Positions 61,098 through 64,000 of a DNA stretch of 64,000 bases are shown here, one piece after another (position 1 is the stretch's first letter; each line of letters opens with the position of its first letter). The notes beneath the pieces were generated by a model. The model ran no database searches. It worked only from the letters and a program-made list of their open reading frames with translations, and had not been told where the DNA came from. The translations under genes were made by a program, and so were the position numbers. The DNA comes from Robertmurraya andreesenii. GTDB taxonomy: Bacteria > Bacillota > Bacilli > Bacillales > Cytobacillaceae. The DNA lies in assembly GCF_030813005.1 (NCBI RefSeq), contig NZ_JAUSTU010000002.1, positions 248,001 to 312,000 on the forward strand. The letters run 5' to 3'.

Positions 61098-62000
61098 TTA
61101 CCTCTGATAACTATCCAACATATAGAAAAATTCCTTCAAAAACTCATAGAAAAGCCTTTCGGTCGGCAGTAGCTGACGTTCTTTTGGAATAATGACCCCA
61201 ACCGAGCGGGTCACCCTTGGCTCAACAATTGGAATCATCACCGTCGAACGAGGTAAGCAATCAACAACCGTAATTTCCGGAATTAAGGTAATGCCTAACC
61301 CAGCCGAAACCAACCCCTTAATGGAATCGATATCCTCACCCTCAAAGGAAACCTGGGGCTTGAAGCCGATTTGCTGACAAGCGTTCACAATCAAATCCCT
61401 TAATACATAACCATTCGGAAACAAGATAAAGGAGTCATTCTGCAATTGACTTAAGCTAAGCTCTCTTTTTCCAGCTAGGGGATGATTCATCGGTAGTAGC
61501 GCAACAATTTTTTCCGTAAAAAGAATCGTCCCCTTCACCTTGTCATGCTTTGGCAGAGGTCCAAGCAGGGCCATATCGATATCGCCTTTGACCACATTGT
61601 CAGTTAAATCACGATAGGAGCCTTGCTTGAGATGAAACTTCACCTCTGGATATTTCTCACGAAAGGCAGAAATGACAGTCGGCAAAGTGTAGTGGGCGAG
61701 ACTGCTTGGAAAGCCAATCCGCACAACCCCTTTTTCCGGATCCCGATATTCTTCTACCTCTCTCTTCGCATTTTCAATTACTTTCATCGCTTGCTCCATA
61801 TGATTCAAAAAAATCTTTCCGATCGGCGTCAACCTTACATTTCGGCCGTCACGAATGAATAAATCCACCCCTAATTCCGACTCAAGATTAAAGATTTGCC
61901 GACTCACCGCCGATTGAGCCACATGTAATGACAAGGCCGCTTCTGTCACATGCTCCCTCTTTGCCACTTCAATAAAATATTGAATTTGTCTTAACTCCAT
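61098..62000 (-). CDS. gltC: LysR-type regulator, GltC-like
   Basis: 300 residues. The N-terminal HTH (MELRQIQYFIEVAKREHVTEAALSLHVAQSAVSRQI) resembles B. subtilis GltC over its whole length, which activates glutamate synthase genes. Here it stands divergent to gdhA (176-bp gap between starts), which suggests it controls glutamate dehydrogenase instead. Start at the MELRQ ATG, whose ribosome site (GATGAGG) is weak and close. Symbol by similarity only. Confidence 0.8.
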   Translation of the reverse strand: MELRQIQYFIEVAKREHVTEAALSLHVAQSAVSRQIFNLESELGVDLFIRDGRNVRLTPIGKIFLNHMEQAMKVIENAKREVEEYRDPEKGVVRIGFPSSLAHYTLPTVISAFREKYPEVKFHLKQGSYRDLTDNVVKGDIDMALLGPLPKHDKVKGTILFTEKIVALLPMNHPLAGKRELSLSQLQNDSFILFPNGYVLRDLIVNACQQIGFKPQVSFEGEDIDSIKGLVSAGLGITLIPEITVVDCLPRSTVMIPIVEPRVTRSVGVIIPKERQLLPTERLFYEFLKEFFYMLDSYQR

Positions 62001-62175
62001 CCTCATCACACCCAATTCATATCAATTCAGCATTAATATCATCTATTATTCATATTGATTAGATTATTTATAAATTATAAAATACACCTAATAAAGAAAC
62101 CATCTTAAAGTTCGAAAATTTAATCTCTTTAGCAATATACCTAAAATGATAGATATAGAGGGAGTTGAAAAACAC

Positions 62176-63558
62176 ATGCTATTGACAACAGAAAAATTGG
62201 ATCCACAAATGCTTTCAGCAAAACAATATGTAGATGATGTTTACGAGAAGGTTGTAAAGAGGGATCCACATAAGAAGGAATTCCACCAAGCTGTTCGGGA
62301 AATTTTTAATTCCCTTATTCCCTTATTTGCAAAAGAGCCTTGCTATATGGAGCATAGCATCCTTGAACGGATTGTTGAGCCAGACCGAATCATTTCCTTT
62401 AGAGTCCCTTGGGTTGATGATAATGGAAGAACACAAGTAAATCGCGGCTATCGCGTACAATTCAACAATACGATTGGGCCATATAAAGGAGGGATCCGCT
62501 TCCATCCGACCGTTAACTCCAGCATCGTTAAATTCCTAGGCTTTGAGCAAATTTTCAAGAATGCGCTCACCGGACAGCCTATTGGAGGAGGAAAAGGCGG
62601 CTCTGATTTTGACCCAAAAGGAAAATCAAATGGGGAAATCATGCGCTTCACGCAAAGCTTTATGTCCGAGCTCGCTAGACATATTGGTCCAGACATCGAC
62701 GTTCCTGCAGGTGATATTGGCGTAGGAGCAAGAGAAATCGGCTATATGTTTGGACAATATAAGAAATTAAAAGGATCCTACGAAGCGGGCGTCCTCACTG
62801 GAAAAGGCTTGGAATACGGTGGAAGCTTAGGACGAAAGGAAGCCACAGGATATGGCGTTGTTTACTTCGTCCAGGAAATGATAAAGGATCAAGGATTCGA
62901 TTTCAGCGGTTCTACTGTCATCGTTTCGGGATCCGGAAATGTGTCCATCTATGCGATTGAAAAAGCCCAGCAATTAGGGGCAAATGTGGTAGCTTGTAGT
63001 GATTCCAACGGCTACATTTACGATAAGAATGGCATTAAATTTGAAACCGTTAAGCGTTTGAAAGAGGTGGAAGGCAAGCGCATTAAGGAATATGTCCTTG
63101 AGCATCCTGAGGCCGAGTATGTGGAGGGCTCATCTGGAATCTGGTCCATCCCTTGTGATATCGCATTACCTTGTGCAACACAAAACGAAATTGATGAGAC
63201 TTCTGCCAAGATTCTAGTAGCCAATGGAGTCAAAGCCATTGGTGAGGGAGCCAATATGCCTTCAACTTTGGAAGCAATCGATGTTTTCTTGGAGGGAAAT
63301 GTTCTATTTGCACCTGGGAAGGCAGCGAACGCAGGCGGGGTAGCCGTATCGGCACTAGAAATGGCACAAAATAGCATGAGACTTTCATGGACCTTTGAAG
63401 AGGTCGATAAAAAGCTCCACGAAATCATGCATAATATTTATATGCGCAGCATGAATGCGGCTGAAGATTATGGCTATCCAGGCAATCTTGTAATTGGCTC
63501 TAACATTGCAGGCTTCAAAAAAGTGGCAGATGCAATGATTGCCCAAGGGGTTATCTAA
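62176..63558 (+). CDS. gdhA: NADP-type glutamate dehydrogenase (hexameric)
   Basis: 460 residues, the length of the hexameric small GDH family. The glutamate site is PIGGGKGGSDFDPKGKS (catalytic Lys) with GPYKGGIRFHP before it; DIDVPAGDIGVGAREIGYMFG and the Rossmann loop VSGSGNVS follow. It aminates 2-oxoglutarate to glutamate, or reverses. RBS GAGGGAG eleven bases before ATG 62176; the upstream in-frame ATG at 62146 includes this ribosome site and is rejected. Confidence 0.96.
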   Translation: MLLTTEKLDPQMLSAKQYVDDVYEKVVKRDPHKKEFHQAVREIFNSLIPLFAKEPCYMEHSILERIVEPDRIISFRVPWVDDNGRTQVNRGYRVQFNNTIGPYKGGIRFHPTVNSSIVKFLGFEQIFKNALTGQPIGGGKGGSDFDPKGKSNGEIMRFTQSFMSELARHIGPDIDVPAGDIGVGAREIGYMFGQYKKLKGSYEAGVLTGKGLEYGGSLGRKEATGYGVVYFVQEMIKDQGFDFSGSTVIVSGSGNVSIYAIEKAQQLGANVVACSDSNGYIYDKNGIKFETVKRLKEVEGKRIKEYVLEHPEAEYVEGSSGIWSIPCDIALPCATQNEIDETSAKILVANGVKAIGEGANMPSTLEAIDVFLEGNVLFAPGKAANAGGVAVSALEMAQNSMRLSWTFEEVDKKLHEIMHNIYMRSMNAAEDYGYPGNLVIGSNIAGFKKVADAMIAQGVI

Positions 63559-63573
63559 ATCCAATATGAAATT

Positions 63574-63602
63574 AAGACGCTTCCCTAGGGAAGCGTCTTT
63601 TG
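63574..63602 (+). terminator. Rho-independent terminator after gdhA
   Basis: AAGACGCTTCCC pairs with GGGAAGCGTCTT (near-perfect palindrome, tiny loop) followed by TTTTG. Confidence 0.88.
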
Positions 63603-63738
63603 TATGAGTAATCATTTGATGAGAATCCTACGCAAATGGGATTTCTATTTCAAGCTTGGTTAGGTTATAATCTCTTTATTGATGGAAAAATCATCCGACT
63701 ATTTTTGCAATCTTACTCGAAGCTTGGAGTGGACGTCT

Positions 63739-64000
63739 TTGGAATCAAAGAAATCTTTGCCTATTTTATTTGCTGTTATGTTTTTCGTCATGGTTGGGTT
63801 TGGAATTATTATCCCAGTGCTTCCCTTTTATGCGGAGAATATTGGTGCCTCCCCAACTGAACTAGGATTATTAATGTCGATATATTCACTCATGCAATTG
63901 ATTTTTGCCCCAATGTGGGGTCGCATTTCCGATCGCATTGGCCGAAAGCCTGTCATCATGATTGGGATTTTAGGACTCTCGATTTCCTTTTTCCTAATGG
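63739..64000 (+). CDS. MFS drug-efflux transporter, N-terminal part (cut by window edge)
   Basis: 87 codons inside the window. After MESKKSLPILFAVMFFVMVG comes FGIIIPVLPFYAENIGASPTE-type sequence, then the first loop motif A (GRISDRIGRKP) of the drug/H+ antiporter branch. Start TTG 63739-63741, eight bases after GGAG. A TATAAT box at 63665-63670 lies in a suitable position for the promoter. Substrate cannot be inferred. Confidence 0.85.
   Translation, partial: MESKKSLPILFAVMFFVMVGFGIIIPVLPFYAENIGASPTELGLLMSIYSLMQLIFAPMWGRISDRIGRKPVIMIGILGLSISFFLM

Noticed and set aside
63636..63860. Plus-strand ORF starting MGFLFQAWLGY
   Set aside because: It is out of frame with the clear MFS transporter starting at 63739 and has no ribosome site.

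Overview
The window reads as the chromosome of an endospore-forming, facultatively anaerobic Bacillaceae. Evidence: AT-leaning coding sequence with strong AGGAGG-type ribosome binding sites, sporulation genes (rsfA, gerQ, a PbpG-type class A PBP), HemQ and LipL of the Gram-positive pathways, bacillithiol biosynthesis (bshB2), and a long run of genes in the order familiar from the yw* region of Bacillus subtilis. The exact species cannot be named from the sequence alone.

Layout. 0-4 kb: fatty-acid/acyl-CoA genes (partial hbd, thl, fadF) with two look-alike FadR-type operators. 4-23 kb: a mostly conserved Bacillus backbone: clsB, the selenium gene selU, ywiB-argS, speE-speB, a spore-type PBP, ywhD, ywhC, ywhB, ywgA, ywfO, rsfA, pta-lipL, hemQ, gerQ, ywdK, ywdI. 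23.3-35.5 kb: a one-directional molybdenum-cofactor and formate-dehydrogenase block (fdhD, fdnGHI, fdhE, mobA, moeA, a MoeA fused to a binding-protein domain, moaE, moaD, moeB). 35.6-37.7 kb: pdxK, yojF and bshB2. 37.7-45.4 kb: a CRP/FNR regulator divergent from a nitrous-oxide-reductase operon (nosC, nosZ, a nosB-like gene, nosD, nosY, nosF and an unusual FixH/SurA-like lipoprotein). 45.4-64 kb: a mixed region with a sugar dehydrogenase, a HAD phosphatase, an AlkD-like protein, a MerR/ABC/hydrolase unit, an ABC-2 exporter, a double P-loop ATPase, a Cys-tRNA deacylase, a chemoreceptor without a sensor domain, a heterodimeric ABC exporter, a GltC-like regulator divergent from gdhA, and the start of an MFS exporter.

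How it fits together. The formate dehydrogenase alpha subunit looks like two ORFs, but they are one gene with an in-frame UGA for selenocysteine at residue 192, followed at once by a SECIS hairpin of Escherichia coli fdhF type. Together with selU (2-selenouridine in tRNA) this points to a full selenium metabolism; selA, selB, selC and selD must lie elsewhere. Four TGTGA-N6-TCACA-like sites stand exactly 32 bp (centre to centre) from a -10-like hexamer, the class II FNR geometry: one before the regulator itself, one before nosC and two before fdhD. The simplest reading is an FNR-type regulon that couples formate oxidation (selenoenzyme FdnGHI, electrons to menaquinone) with N2O reduction (NosC/NosZ) under oxygen limitation.

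A dispersed palindromic GGTACC / GTCCA repeat occurs in two intergenic gaps, with a possible degenerate third copy. No tRNA, rRNA, CRISPR array, transposase or prophage gene was seen.
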